Below are positions 22,336-34,269 of a stretch of DNA of 64,000 nucleotides, piece after piece; the first letter of the stretch is position 1; each line of letters starts with the position of its first letter. The stretch spans positions 1,178,001-1,242,000 of the forward strand of contig NC_089422.1 of NCBI RefSeq assembly GCF_013426205.1, read 5' to 3'. The stretch comes from Metarhizium brunneum (Eukaryota > Ascomycota > Sordariomycetes > Hypocreales > Clavicipitaceae). The notes under the pieces were generated by a model that searched no databases, was not told where the DNA came from, and worked only from the letters and a program-made list of their open reading frames with translations. The position numbers and the translations under genes are program-made.

Positions 22336-25300
22336 TTTGGTGTTTTTGAGTTTGCTTTGTTTGCTTGTAGTTGTGTTTGTAAAGACTGTTCGTTGTCTCG
22401 AGAACTAGCCTCAGAGATGTACTGTTCAAGGGATTGAAGTTGCTGAAAAACGGAACCTGGCCGTTGTATCGTTTGCTTGCAAGGAATGGAGAAGCAGTCA
22501 AGAAAAGACGAGCTTCAAGAATGAATGTGAGTCCGAAGACGAAACACAACAACAAGTGATAAAAATGATGGTAAGGCGGTATGGGGAGCAGCCACAATGG
22601 GGGCAGGATGCTTGGTTTATATGTTCATGGCAGCGGTCCAAGAAAAGCGCTAGCTGCTCTCCGGCCAGCACAGACACTTGAGACTTGCCTCTTGTGAAAG
22701 AATGACAATGCCATTCTTTTCACGGGTCCACGCCACGCGGACCAAGCCCGAGTCCTATTACCAGTCTCCTCCGAGAGGGGGACAGCAAGAATCTGGTCCA
22801 CTGCATACAATTGTACGATGTAATATGCCTGGTGCCCTATCCACACGCCCCAAGTGACATGCGCTGGCATCTCGATCATGGCGGGTACATCTCTTGGCTG
22901 CCTTGGGTACATGTTTGCAATAAGTACCACCTTGGCATCTGAGGGCAAAACCCAGGCAGGCTCGCCACGTTTGTCTCCCACATCGAGGACGATTACTTGC
23001 GCGCTAGTTCCCTATCATCTCCATTAAAGCGGAATGGGTCCTAGGCTGGCCCACAGACTACCAAGTAGTTGCACCAACCAGTTGCAGTGGTCGACTTAGA
23101 TTTTCGTCCATTGTTGAAGTCGTAGTGGAGGGGCGGCCGGGCCCTTTGCGAAAGGGGAAAAAAAGAGGTTGACGCCGAGTAGTTGTATTCCAAAACAGCG
23201 TGCCATAGCGTCAAGAACGAAACCCTCCTGGTACAATAAATACATGTCGTCTTGCAGAAGCGGTATGGAATGGCTCCCGAGTACGGAGTAGACGGAGGCA
23301 AAAGGAGGGCGCCAGGACGGTAGTAGTCGTATGCACATGTACACACTGTACAGTACACAGGGTGTTCCCCTCGCGCCCATGTCCCATAATACCCCATGTC
23401 CATACCAGACTTGACTTAATGCCGCAAGGACCAGGATCAACTGACAGGCTCCAAGGCGTCTGGTTCGTTCAATGTTTGGGACAACCTTCTGTGGCGGTCC
23501 GCCCCCGCCAGGAACAGAGTTTTCCAAGCTGTTCGAAAGAAGCTTGGCGCAGGGCCACCCACAACCTTTGGTGCCTCTTCCATCCCAATCATGCGCAGTA
23601 GAAAGATGGGCTGTTCACGTCCAAGGTTATTTGGGAGGGGTTTACCTCGGTTTCGCTCCCGTCGGCGCATTGGGTATTCCATCATAGGCTTTGCGTGGTG
23701 GCCTCGAGCATGCCCATTCTTTTCGCCACTCCCGCCTTCCGGCAAGTATTATTATTATTATTAGACGCGAAACAGTTTGACAGTTGGCCAAGCGCCTGGC
23801 CCTGCGAGTGGGCTTGGTTGGTGGAGGAGCATCGTGGTTCCTCCCACTCCGTACTCCGTAAAAGTAGACAAGTTTAGAATGCGTGCAGGGGCCCCGGTTT
23901 CAAGGTCGCCCCAACAGGCAAACAGCCAGACAGCCAGACAGCCCGCCCCTTGCCAAGCTTCACTGGTGCTCCGTAATCGACTGAATTAGCATGTAAGTGG
24001 TTAGCACACGGTGCGCACGGCATCACGGCAAAGCGGTTGGGGGGCGCGGGTACCTGACACGTCCCAAGTCACCTCGAGCAGATCGAGGCCTAGAAAACTG
24101 AGGACGAACGGCGGAGCATCATGTTTTCATGCGGGGCCATGAATGCCCGATCGACCCGTAGACAGCCTGGGTGTGCGTGTCTGCGTTGGCTCCATGTACA
24201 GTACGTGTTCTGTTTGTGGTTTGTTGTTCATCCTACCAGCCCATGACTTGCCAATCATCATGGTACGGAGTACCAGTTGACGACTTATGACCTGGCAGCA
24301 TCGCACCGAGGTACTCCGTACGGCGTGCAATATTGATGCGCCAGCCAGCCAGCCCGCCAGCACGGCAGTTCAGCTGAGGACCCGGGGCCGCGCCTTGCTT
24401 TGTACTCCCTCCCGAGACAGTGAGAATCTTGGAGCGTCTTTCCGCGTGGCAAGATCGTCTGGTTTGCCCGTCCTTGCCCGCCGCCGCCGGTCTTGTTTGA
24501 AACAAGAAACGAAGAGCACTGACAAACAAGCAAACGCTGGCTTCGCGCCGTCTCCCCTTGGTGGCATCATGGCATAGGCCGTGGTTGTCCAAGTCCCTGC
24601 TTCCAAACCTGGTACTTGGCCATTGCACAGCCATCGCCATAGGCTCATACCGTCCTTCTTTTCCATGCCCGTCGCAAGTTCCTCCTGTCCTGGTCCCCGT
24701 CAATTCAGAGGGGGTGTCGTGGCTGGGGCTTGCGTGGCCGCCCAGGGTGTCGTTGCCAGGATTGGCGGAACAGCGTGGTATTCGGAGATGTGCATGGGGT
24801 ATGTAGCAATATGAATTGATGACTCGTGGCTCCAGTTGGCTTCGGCGGGCGTTGGTGGCTGCCAGGTACCCGATGGGTTGGCCCAGAGAGGCCAGTTAGT
24901 TAAATCTCCCCAACACCAGCCTCGAGTCGAGCCATTTTGTTCGAGGTTCTCCCCCATTCCCCGTCGAGTGTCTGGTCGCGAGCTGAATATTCCTTCCAAG
25001 TCCAAGTCAGACACTAACCAACCGTTGATCCGACCTTGCGTGGCGCAGACACGGGCACCATTATTACTTGATACATCACCAAGCTCTCAGTCATCAACCC
25101 ATCCCCGCCGGGAATGGGCTCTACCATAAGAGTCTCTAGGTGTCATCTCCAATCGTTGGTCTGTGAACAGCCCTAATCTGCCCTAGCAAACTGGCGCCCA
25201 AAGCAGCAAGGCCTTCGGTATTTACATGAAATACTAGCCGGCTTGTGCACACTGACACAGCGGCACGAGACAAGCTACCTGCGTTGCGGCGGTCTTCTTG

Positions 25301-28300
25301 GTACGTAGCGTCGATCTAGACTCCATAGCTGCAGAAATCTTCGCCTTGATAGCCTGGGCTACAGATTGAAGCTAGATGGGCTAACGGTCCCTGTTCCTGA
25401 TGATCATCGCCAGAGCACCCATGCAAAAAGGTTCCAGACGCCGTCAACCCCTGTACCTAGCTGGCATGACCCAGAGCCGGAAGCCCGGATGAGCGCTCCA
25501 ATGCCTGCTAGATCAGAGACATATCAGATGGCAACGGTCGTGTAAATCCAATGAGCTGCCCAGAGAGACACTTGGTCTCTGGAATTCTAGCCGTGTTCCA
25601 CAACACCTGTCCCGACAGCCGAGTGGTTGGAGATACGACGAGGGAAGTCCGAAGGCCGGGCAACTAGTACCTGCCTAGGTATATAGTTACATATGTACAG
25701 TGTTGAGCTTCACATGGTAATGCAGAATGCCGGAGTAAGGACTTTTGGTAAAGAGGCCAGAGAGCACCGGGGACGCTGCAGAGACGCACAACAACGATGC
25801 CATTAGATTTGGTCTCACGCATGATTCTGTCCCTCACGGCAAGTCCAGGAAGCATACCTTTCAGTACTCCATACGGAGCACAAGCTGAACAGCGGCATTA
25901 TGGTGGCGTTGGTGTCAGACCCTCACTGCATGCTGTTCTCTCATAATTGTCTCATCCATCAGACGGTGCCAGACCATCAACCCGTTGTGAGGAAGCCATC
26001 ATACTTTTGTTCATGTTAGCTGACGTGCCGAGAAACGAAAAAAAAAAACTAAACGCCATGCCTCTAGTGAGCTGCGAGCAGACACGAAATTTTTGCAGTG
26101 CTAATGCTCAGTGTGCCCGGTTGCAGCGATTTTTGAGTTTTTTTTTTCTTTTTCGGCGAAGATGGGAAAACTTTGGAAACTTTGATCCACCAGCTCAGAC
26201 TGAAGGGGTCAACTGGTGCAAAAAACAGACCGGTATCTTGTTCCCCCACCTGCAGCTGGAGACTCGCATTTAATGCAAGATAACCAAGCACCAGTGGACT
26301 AGGCGGGAGCCGATGCCTGCATGAGGCTTTTCTTAGCGCTGTAGTCAGCGCGTACATAATTGATGCTGCTACACCGTATCACAAAACGCTGTGAGCACTG
26401 TATTTGAAAGCATTAGAGAAGCCATTGTTCAGCGGCATGTCTGCTGAAATTTTTCAGCTTGGCTACGGCGCAGAGCTGAGAAAAAGCTCAAAGGCTCAAG
26501 TGCTCTTGCACCATTTAATGCCCCGACATTCAGGCTTCAACATTAGAGGCAATTGATTGGACAGGTCTTGGTGTCGCTGGGCCATGCCAACTCGAGCCTT
26601 CTTCCAGCACAAGTAGACGGCAAACAAGTCAGCATGCAATCAAGGTTCATGCTAGTATTCGCTTTTGTTTGACACGCAACATGTTGTCGTGCTCGGGTAG
26701 TGTCGGAGCTCTTGTTCAGAGTGACAGTACCACAATCTATGAATGTCGACAGTATGTACCAAGAACGCGCCATCTGCAAGCGTAGAGGAGACAGGGTAAT
26801 CAATCGTTTCCCAAATTCCATCCCAATCTCGGCGCCCAGAAAATGGATCAGAGGCCAGGAACATATTTCCAGTGTGCCTAGAACACACGTTTCTGCAACA
26901 GGAGTAAGTTCGGAGTATTAGCATTGGGTTCAGCCAGGTTCAAAAGATGATCAGATCAGAAGCACCGAGAAAATAGCAAAAGGTGGCCGTTTACAGATCA
27001 TGGCTTACGCCACTTCTCCCTTCAGACAGTGATTCGAGCCATCTGCGGCGTCGCATAAGTGGTGTACTATGAGTTCCAATCTTGTCTAATACACATCACA
27101 GGAAGACAATTCGATTGTCATGCAGGAGTCCACATGCGGTACTGACAGGATGTAGGCACAGCAGAAATGTGCCATCCATCGATGGTCGATAGCTAGAATC
27201 CCATGTCTGCATATCTAGACGCCAGAAATTCCGAATGAAACAACCGTTTGAAAGGAGCAGACTTGAGAATGAAGATGTACGCATTTCGCAGCGAGGGGTG
27301 CTTGCTTTTGTGAAGAGTCTGAGACCGTTTTGGGGGAGAGACGTGTACTGTATGAATCTTGATTACACACGGTCAATTTACACCGTCACCACTCGACTAC
27401 ATTTGCGTTTGCTGGACCGTGCATTCTCGACGTCGTCCTACATGTTTGAACGTCCAGCGATATCCAGATTCAAACGTGCCAGAAGGTATCACTTCGCAAA
27501 CGGCTCACTGTGATTCAGGAAACCGACTTCTGACTGAAAACGATATTTTATTGCTCTACTTCTTACCTTCTTTCTCGTGCCATCGCTACGATGGGTGCTG
27601 TCACTCTAAGCTTTTCCGGTAAGACAAGTGACGTTTGGTTTGTCTCACCTCAAACGTCAAATCAGATCCGTATGATTCAGCCATCAACAACTTGAAGGTT
27701 GGCTAGAGATGCGTTCGGAGCTACCACAAATTATTCCCGCTTCTCTCTATTGCTGCCTAGTAGCTCGCGTGCAATGTTTCCTCATCTTGAAGGCCTTCCG
27801 TATGTCGCATTTGGACGAGCGACTAACTTTCAATCAGCATTCCAGTCTCGGACATGACAAGCGAGCAGAAAGTTTAATCTATCGGAGATATTCTCTTTTA
27901 GCATATCCGCCGAGCAGATGTCAGGGAATCTCCCGAGCCTTTAGCCGAAACCAAACAACCTCCCGCTTTCATTGCCGCCATGGTTCCACAAAGTAGTGGC
28001 GGGAGGAACACGGGCAAGTTTAATGCCACTCCAGGCTGCCAGATGTTCCAGATTGCCAGCTAGCGATGATTCGCCCAGGCTTGGGGACAGTTGACCGTTG
28101 ATCATGGTCACCGAGAGGCTCGGTCCGATAGGGTACAAAGGGAAACCCCCAATTGACCAGATGGTTAACAGCGACGCAAGCTCATAATACGCCTCTTGCT
28201 ATGATTTCTGGCTTTATTAGCCGCAGTATGTTGTGTAATTCTCACCTAGAGAGCGTCTGATAGATCCAGGTCCTATTCCTTCCGCTATGCGAAGCCCCGA

Positions 28301-29148
28301 GGTATTCTGGGGGTCACGAAGCTGGTATATGACCAGTCTAGGCGTTTCCACTGGTGTGAAAGTTTTGCTCGTGTGAGTTCGAGGCCATTTTCAGCAATTA
28401 TCACCAGTATTCCAATACTCCGTGGACGTACAACTTTTCTTCATCGTTTCTCCGAGATCAATTATGGCCGCACGGGGATTAAAGTTTTGCATCATCTAAC
28501 TCATCTCCACCACACCAGCTGTCTCGAGGAAGGGATTCAATCCTGTTTCGTTTGTACTCACGGCATGTTGCTGGAATTATTGCATCGAAACAGTCTCAGC
28601 CGCATCGTTAGCGGCTCGTATTGGTGATGTTGTGGTCTGGTAGCATCTTCGATTAAGCTTAGAGTACCCGTCAGATTCCTCCACCAGCCTTTGAGGACCT
28701 TGGCTTGAGGTACGCAAAATGCAGGTACAGGAGTCGTTGATATATGCGTCTACTAGCTTGTGGGACGAGCCTTCGGAGACTTTTCCGTGATGTCTCACTG
28801 CTCCCGAGAAGCTTGGTCCATTTCCGGCGAGCTGTTGTTAGCGGCATCGGGTCGCAAATAGCTGAGACAATGTCTCACACAACCTTCAACCTCCAAACTT
28901 GTCTGAAAGCGGGTTTTTATTCTACAACGTTGCTGTGAAATCTGGTCTTGTAGTTCAAATCTTCGAGCGCATACACAGATAGGCTTTCATTAAAGCTATG
29001 ATGAAATGTTTCTCTTCGCTTCCTCACGGGTACAAATATCACGATAACCTCCCTCGCTCTCAACAGTTTTGTCTTGCCCGGGTCCAACCAACTTCATCGA
29101 CTCTCGCTCATAGCAACCAGCTGTCAACAACTTCACAAAAAACGAAAA
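22336..29148. other. 6.8-kb gene-poor region
   Basis: No gene is supported on either strand. Short ORFs are many but lack domains, signal peptides or good splice extension. The part at 23.2-24.4 kb is dense in the 9-mer TACTCCGTA/TACGGAGTA (23282, 23852, 24264, 24312, plus a TGCTCCGTA variant at 23967), and a short (ATT)n run lies at about 23747-23762. The last few hundred bases contain the promoter of the repeat wall protein. Confidence 0.5.
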
Positions 29149-30457
29149 ATGAGGTTCTCCCAGGTCTTGACCATTGCCTACTTGGCCGCCGGCAGCGCTG
29201 CCGATGAGCAGCAGCCCAGCCAGGCCGTCAACGCTGCTGCTGAGTCGTGGATATGGAAACCTGTCAGCAAGCCGCATGAACCTAGCAAGCCGCCGGAATC
29301 TACCAGGCCGCATGAGACTACCAGGCCACATGAGTCCAGTAGGCCACATGTGTCTACCAGGCCGCATGAGTCTAGCAAGAAGCGCGAGTCTACCAAACCG
29401 CATGAGTCCAGCAGGCCACATGTGTCTACCAGGCCGCATGAGTCTAGCAAGAGGCGTGAGTCTACCAGGCCACATGAGTCCAGCAGGCCGCATGTGTCTA
29501 CCAGGACGCATGAGTCTAGCAAGAGGCGTGAGTCTACCAAGACGCATGAAACTAGCAAGCCGCATCGTACCAGCAAGACCACGGAGCACGAGACCACGAC
29601 GGAGCACAAGACCACGGAGACGGAGCACAAGACTAAGACAAAGCACGAAACCAGGACCAAGGAGCATAAGACTACGGAGACGGAGCATAAGACTAAGACA
29701 GAGCGCGAGACTAAGACCAAGGAGCACAAGGCCACGGAGACCGAGACGGAGCGCAAGACCAGGACGGAACGTAAGACTAAGACGGAGCGCGAGACCGAGA
29801 CGGAACGCAGGATCAGGACGGAGCGAGAGACCGAGACGGAACGCCAGACCAAGACAGAGCGTGAAACCAAGACTAGGGAGCATAAGGCCACAGAGACCGA
29901 GACAGAGCGTAAAACTAAGACAGAGCGCGAGACCAGGACCAAGGAGCATCAGGCCACAGAGACCGAGACGAAACACAAGACTAGGGAACATAAGGCCACA
30001 GAGACCGAAACAGAGCACGAGACCAGGACAAAGGAGCATAAAACCATAGAGACGGAGCGTAGGACCCATACCAAGGAGCACAAGACCAGGGAACATACCA
30101 AAGTCATTCCCACGGCTTTCACAACTTTCTGCCCGGTAAGTGCAGTTCCACAAACAACCCGTTTTTTCTATAAGAGAGCAAGAAAGGTTGCGCGGCGGAC
30201 CGCAGGCATTTGACAGCATTGGCTAACATGGCTTGATACAGGAACCCACTACCATCACCATTAATAGAGAGAAGTTCACCGTCGTTACTCCTACCACTCT
30301 CACCATCACCAACTGCCCTTGCACCGTTACCGAAGCTGTAACCACTGGCATCGAAACCGAAGCTCCCCCCCCTCCGATCTCCACTGCCGCCGCCGACAAG
30401 GCCAACGCTGGTATTGGAGCTCTCGTTGCTGCCGGTTTCGCCGCCATGTTGCTCTAA
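29149..30457 (+). CDS. GPI-anchored tandem-repeat cell wall protein, 400 aa
   Basis: Two exons, 29149-30135 and 30242-30457, with donor GTAAGT and acceptor ATACAG, in phase. Residues 1-18 are a signal peptide (MRFSQVLTIAYLAAGSAA). Residues 59-130 are three 24-residue repeats of the type RPHESSRPHVSTRPHESS followed by KRREST. About 144-318 are degenerate short repeats built on TEHKTTET, TKTERET and EHKATETE, so the middle is almost wholly Thr/Glu/Lys/Arg/His. After the repeats comes FTTFCP, then exon 2 with EPTTITI, TPTTLTITNCPCTVTEAV and a Pro run. It ends in a hydrophobic tail (GIGALVAAGFAAMLL) typical of GPI attachment. The Cys-containing C-terminal module resembles that of fungal wall proteins and adhesins. 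A surface role is inferred. Confidence 0.85.
29323..29538 (+). repeat. 72-bp minisatellite, three units
   Basis: Three consecutive 72-bp units coding 24 residues each (starting RPHESSRPHVST or KPHESSRPHVST, ending REST) inside the wall-protein gene. Units differ by few bases, which suggests recent duplication. Confidence 0.85.
29578..30102 (+). repeat. degenerate short-period coding repeat
   Basis: Imperfect repetition of segments such as ACCAAGGAGCATAAG and GAGACCGAGACGGAGC, coding Thr/Glu/Lys/His-rich peptide. Register varies, so unit length is mixed. Long open frames on other strands here are a by-product of this composition. Confidence 0.75.
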
Positions 30458-31271
30458 GCGTATCTCACGCTGTCAAGTCAACGCTTTCTGTTCTCCAATC
30501 TTTAGTCAACCTAAAATAAGGAGTTTGGGAAAGCACTCTGAGCGGTTCTAAATCGATGGTACAAGGCGTCTTTCGGCGTTGGAAGGGAAATGTTTCATTC
30601 CTTTTTCACTTTCCGGTGATGGAACAGCGTGGCTTTGAGCCTCCACTGCTGTCTACCTCGGAGGTAGACAAAAGCCTGGTGTTTATTTCGGGCTATCCTT
30701 CCTTATACATATCTGCATCGAATTATGCCTGACTTTCGTTAATTCCTCTTCTCTAATTCCTGGGGGCCGGTATCATGTTAAAACGCCGTGCCTCTCCTTG
30801 AGGCATGCGGGCCGAGATGAACCGGGTATCCAGTTTACCAGATAAGACTTTTTAGTATGGTTAGTTTTGGTTTTGGAAAAAGAAAATCTTGGGTATTTGG
30901 TAATTTATTATCTACTTGGGAACAGTCTCGTCCAAACATTTTGCAGGCCAGGTGTGATTGCTAGTACTACCACTTTAGAACTTCATTGATCTTGTTGAAA
31001 GAAGCTACTGGCTGGCTACCGGGTTGGCGTGTATACATGATTGGACAGCGACTTCGAGCTGACCAGGACCCGGGCCACTCACGCACAACTCCGTAACAGG
31101 CATCTGTCACCAGATATAAGGGGTAGCTAGTAACACACAACAGTATGTGGCGTGGCCACGCCCATTTCTTGGTGCAACAGCATCATAACATGCTACATTG
31201 ACGTAACTCGTAACAATCCCGATTGTCCTACACAACGCCCACATACGCCCAGCGGAGCCAAGCACCGCGCG
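30458..31271. other. intergenic
   Basis: 3' flanks of the repeat wall protein gene and of CDC23 (convergent). Nothing else recognised. Confidence 0.5.
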
Positions 31272-33484
31272 CTAACTATCCGAGCCAAACATGCCCGAAG
31301 CCTCCATCCGGGACCTAATCTCCCTCACCAGCGCCTTTGCCTCCTCCACCTCGACGCCGTCCTGACATAGTTCCGTGGCAAGCCTATTGGCAGTGGTATA
31401 GTCAGACGTGCGCATGGCGAATCTAGCGAGCCACATGCGTGCTTTGCTCGTAGCAGCCGTCACGCCCGTTCCCTCTCCTCCACCATCCGCGCCCGCAGAC
31501 CCGTCCTCCCTATCGGCGTAGTCCTCCGACGCGGGCGAGTCGGTATGGATCATGACTGAGGATTCGCCGAGATTATTAGCGTCAGCAGCTCCGCCTTCTT
31601 CCTGGGCCACGCAGAGCTCCATGTAGGCCTTGGCCTCCTCCTCCTCGCCGAGCTGGTCGTACATGGCGGCGATCTGGAGCAGGATCTCTGGGTCCATGTG
31701 TCCCGTCGCGCCGCGAGCACCGAGGAGATCGCCGCCACTGCCGAAGCTACTACCCACATCGTAGTAGGCGTCTGCGAGGAGTGCTCGTTTGAGCGCCTTG
31801 ATGCCGTCGCGCTCGCGGCCCATCTTTTGGAGGCACGAGCCGACCGCCATCCACATCTTGCCGTCCCAGGGGCGCAGCCCGGCCGCCTTTTTGTAGTACC
31901 AGAGGGAGTAGGTGTGCATCTCGAGCATTTCGTACGTCTGGCCGAGGCCGTACCATGCCCGGTAGTCGCGGCGGTTGACGTCGACTGCGCGGCGATACGA
32001 CTCAATGGCCGCGTGGGTGTTTTTCAGCTCCACGTATTCGTGGCCCATGAGCGTCCAGGCTGATAGGCACGAGCGATCGAGGGTTAGCGCTCGTCTAAAG
32101 TACTGGACTGCCTTTTCATGCATGGATAGGAGGGAGTAATAGTTGCCGATTACGACACACGATTCCGGGCGGAACTTGTCGACGCTCGAGCAGAGGTGTG
32201 CTACAAAGGCCAGCTTTGGGCGCATGTTGAGGACGTAGAGGATGTTGGAGTAGTGGTCTAGGGAGTCGAGTCTGTGGGGATGCAGCGAGAGCAGCCGGCT
32301 GAAGTGGTGTTCGGCTGCCATGAGGTCTTTGGCGTGGTATGCTAGCAGGGCATTGCAGGTGAGGAGGAACGAGGACGTCGGGAATATTGATAGTAGCTGC
32401 GCGAGGGAGTTGGCGAGATTGGGTGTCTGTTGATATAGTTCGAGGGACGTGTGGAGATGAAACATGAATGATACGATGTTTTGAGGGCAGTGCCGTGCTA
32501 TTTGATTTAACTGTGGATTGAAAATTATTAGCATGACATATGTATTCACGAGATAATGCCAACTTACTTCTTCAACCCTTGATATGATAGACGTCATTTC
32601 CAGCCAGCAACCCCAGTTCATGGGATATTTGTGAACGCTCCGGACAAAATAATCCATGGCCTGAGCGTCATTCTTCTCCTTTGCAAGAACCATGCCATAC
32701 CTACATAGTCGTTAGTCCACGCACAGTATCTTCCAGCGACTCATCCTCCCCCTAACTCACAGATATTCCAACCACCCCTGACTACCCAACACTTCATCGT
32801 CCGTCGTCGTCCTCTCCTTGAACCAAGCCGCCAAATACCTCCCCACCACCAGAAGCTGCTTATTCACCACTGTCCCCAGGTCCTGGGGGCCCATGACCAT
32901 CTCAGACTCCTCATTCTTGCGCTTCTCCCCAGACATAAACTTGGCATACAGCGCAAGAAACAGGCTCTTCTGGCTGAGTCTCGGTAGCGGGGCTGCACCC
33001 GACGCCGGACTTGCCTCCACAGCTTTCGCCTTGCCCTTTGATCGCTGCGACGGTGTCGACACGGTAGTTTCAGATGGCGACGACAGAACGGACGACAGCA
33101 AAGATTCTGGGAGGAAAACCGCAGCGCATCGGTCGAACTCCTTGCAGTCGAAGAGAGACTTGGCCAGTAGATACTTGCTGAGTTCCTTGGTCTCGAGGGC
33201 AGCTTCCTCGGGGTCCGCGTTTGGCGTGAGTATTGGCGAGGTGTAATTAGAACCGTCCGCAGGGGTGGCATCATCGACTGTGTCGGTTTCGGGGAGCGCG
33301 TTGAGCAGTTCGGCAGCCCTGGGGTGGGCGGGAAGCGACGTTGTTAGCGGCACTCGTCGAGAGTCGATGTTATGGATTTGACAAACCATTTCGCCGATTG
33401 GTAAAGACATCTCTCGGAGCACTTTACCGCAGCATCTTGGAGAGCACTTCGCAGCTGCGAGATCTCTTGCGCACTAAGCGCCAT
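31272..33484 (-). CDS. CDC23: Cdc23/Apc8, anaphase-promoting complex TPR subunit, 675 aa
   Basis: TPR scaffold subunit of the APC/C ubiquitin ligase, which drives securin and cyclin turnover in mitosis. Four exons: 33484-33387, 33318-32761, 32700-32568 and 32510-31272, all in phase. The N-terminus (MALSAQEISQLRSALQDAA) runs into SAKWAAELLNALPE across intron 1. A disordered Ser/Pro-rich insert spans about 55-145, followed by the conserved block SLFLALYAKFMSGEKRKNEE. Tandem TPRs then fill the rest: VIGNYYSLLSMHEKAVQYF, WTLMGHEYVELKNTHAAIE, WYGLGQTYEMLEMHTYSLW and MWMAVGSCLQKM. A Gly-rich insert (FGSGGDLLGARGATG) precedes the last TPRs, and the tail is acidic. An ACGCGT box lies 82 bp upstream of the start. 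Confidence 0.96.
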
Positions 33485-34269
33485 TGCTGGCGGAGGCGGC
33501 CGTCCAGATGGAATCGGAGTTGGTTACCGCATCAAAGATGCCCGAGTAAAGCTGCTATCCCACGAACGCGTAAACTTGCTCAGAGTTTGGCAAGTCAATT
33601 TCACGTCTTTTTGCTCTCGAATTTCGTGTGCAGTGTCGTCGAGTTGTGTCTTGTGTCGCCAAAGCGCGTCTATTTACTATGGTGGGCTGTGATTGTCGCG
33701 TAGATGACAAGCTGCTTGGAGATCCCAGATGGTACAGTTCTCGCACTGTCCTCTTTACTGTCCGCCCGACAAGCCTTTCATAACATGTCAAGTCGTCAAC
33801 GTACATGGTAGAGCAAATCAGATCCGTACCTTCAGCAACCTCGCTTGAACTGGCATGATCAAGTACAGCAAATTCTGCTTCGGTAGCAAAATTCACTCCC
33901 TTTTTAAGAATCACATTACAACGTCAATTACACGAGTGATTTGTACAGAGTATAAATGCAACCTAAACCGAACCGCCCGAGTACCCAAAGCAAAAACACA
34001 CAAGGAAACCTAGTTGGACACAACCAAATAAGTCCATTTCTCAGCCCATTCCTTTCTCGTTGCTATTGCCGCGACCGGTTTCCATTCAGAATTCCACTCT
34101 GCCATCTCCACCGCCATCGCGAACTATTTGCACAAGGTATCCAATCCCACTATTGCCCACGTGTTCCATATTTGACAGGTTGAATGAAACCTGGCGGCAC
34201 TCCTTCCGTAACGCCAAAAGCAGTCCCTTTATACATGCCAACGCTCATCAACTCCTACAGCCAACTTGC
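33485..34269. other. intergenic, upstream of CDC23
   Basis: CDC23 promoter plus the 3' flank of the RA-PH gene, which is transcribed toward it on the same strand. Beyond the ACGCGT box no feature was recognised. Confidence 0.5.
33566..33571. promoter_or_regulatory. MCB-type ACGCGT upstream of CDC23
   Basis: ACGCGT 82 bp upstream of the CDC23 start codon, the same hexamer found upstream of MCM5 and POL12. The link to cell-cycle control is inferred. Confidence 0.45.

Noticed and set aside
21676..22437. 253-codon plus-strand ORF over the small secreted protein gene
   Set aside because: Antisense shadow; the minus strand has a signal peptide and a family-like protein.
26543..27622. cluster of small ORFs in the gene-poor region as a decayed transposon
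   Set aside because: No transposase, reverse transcriptase or integrase motif and no terminal repeats could be seen.
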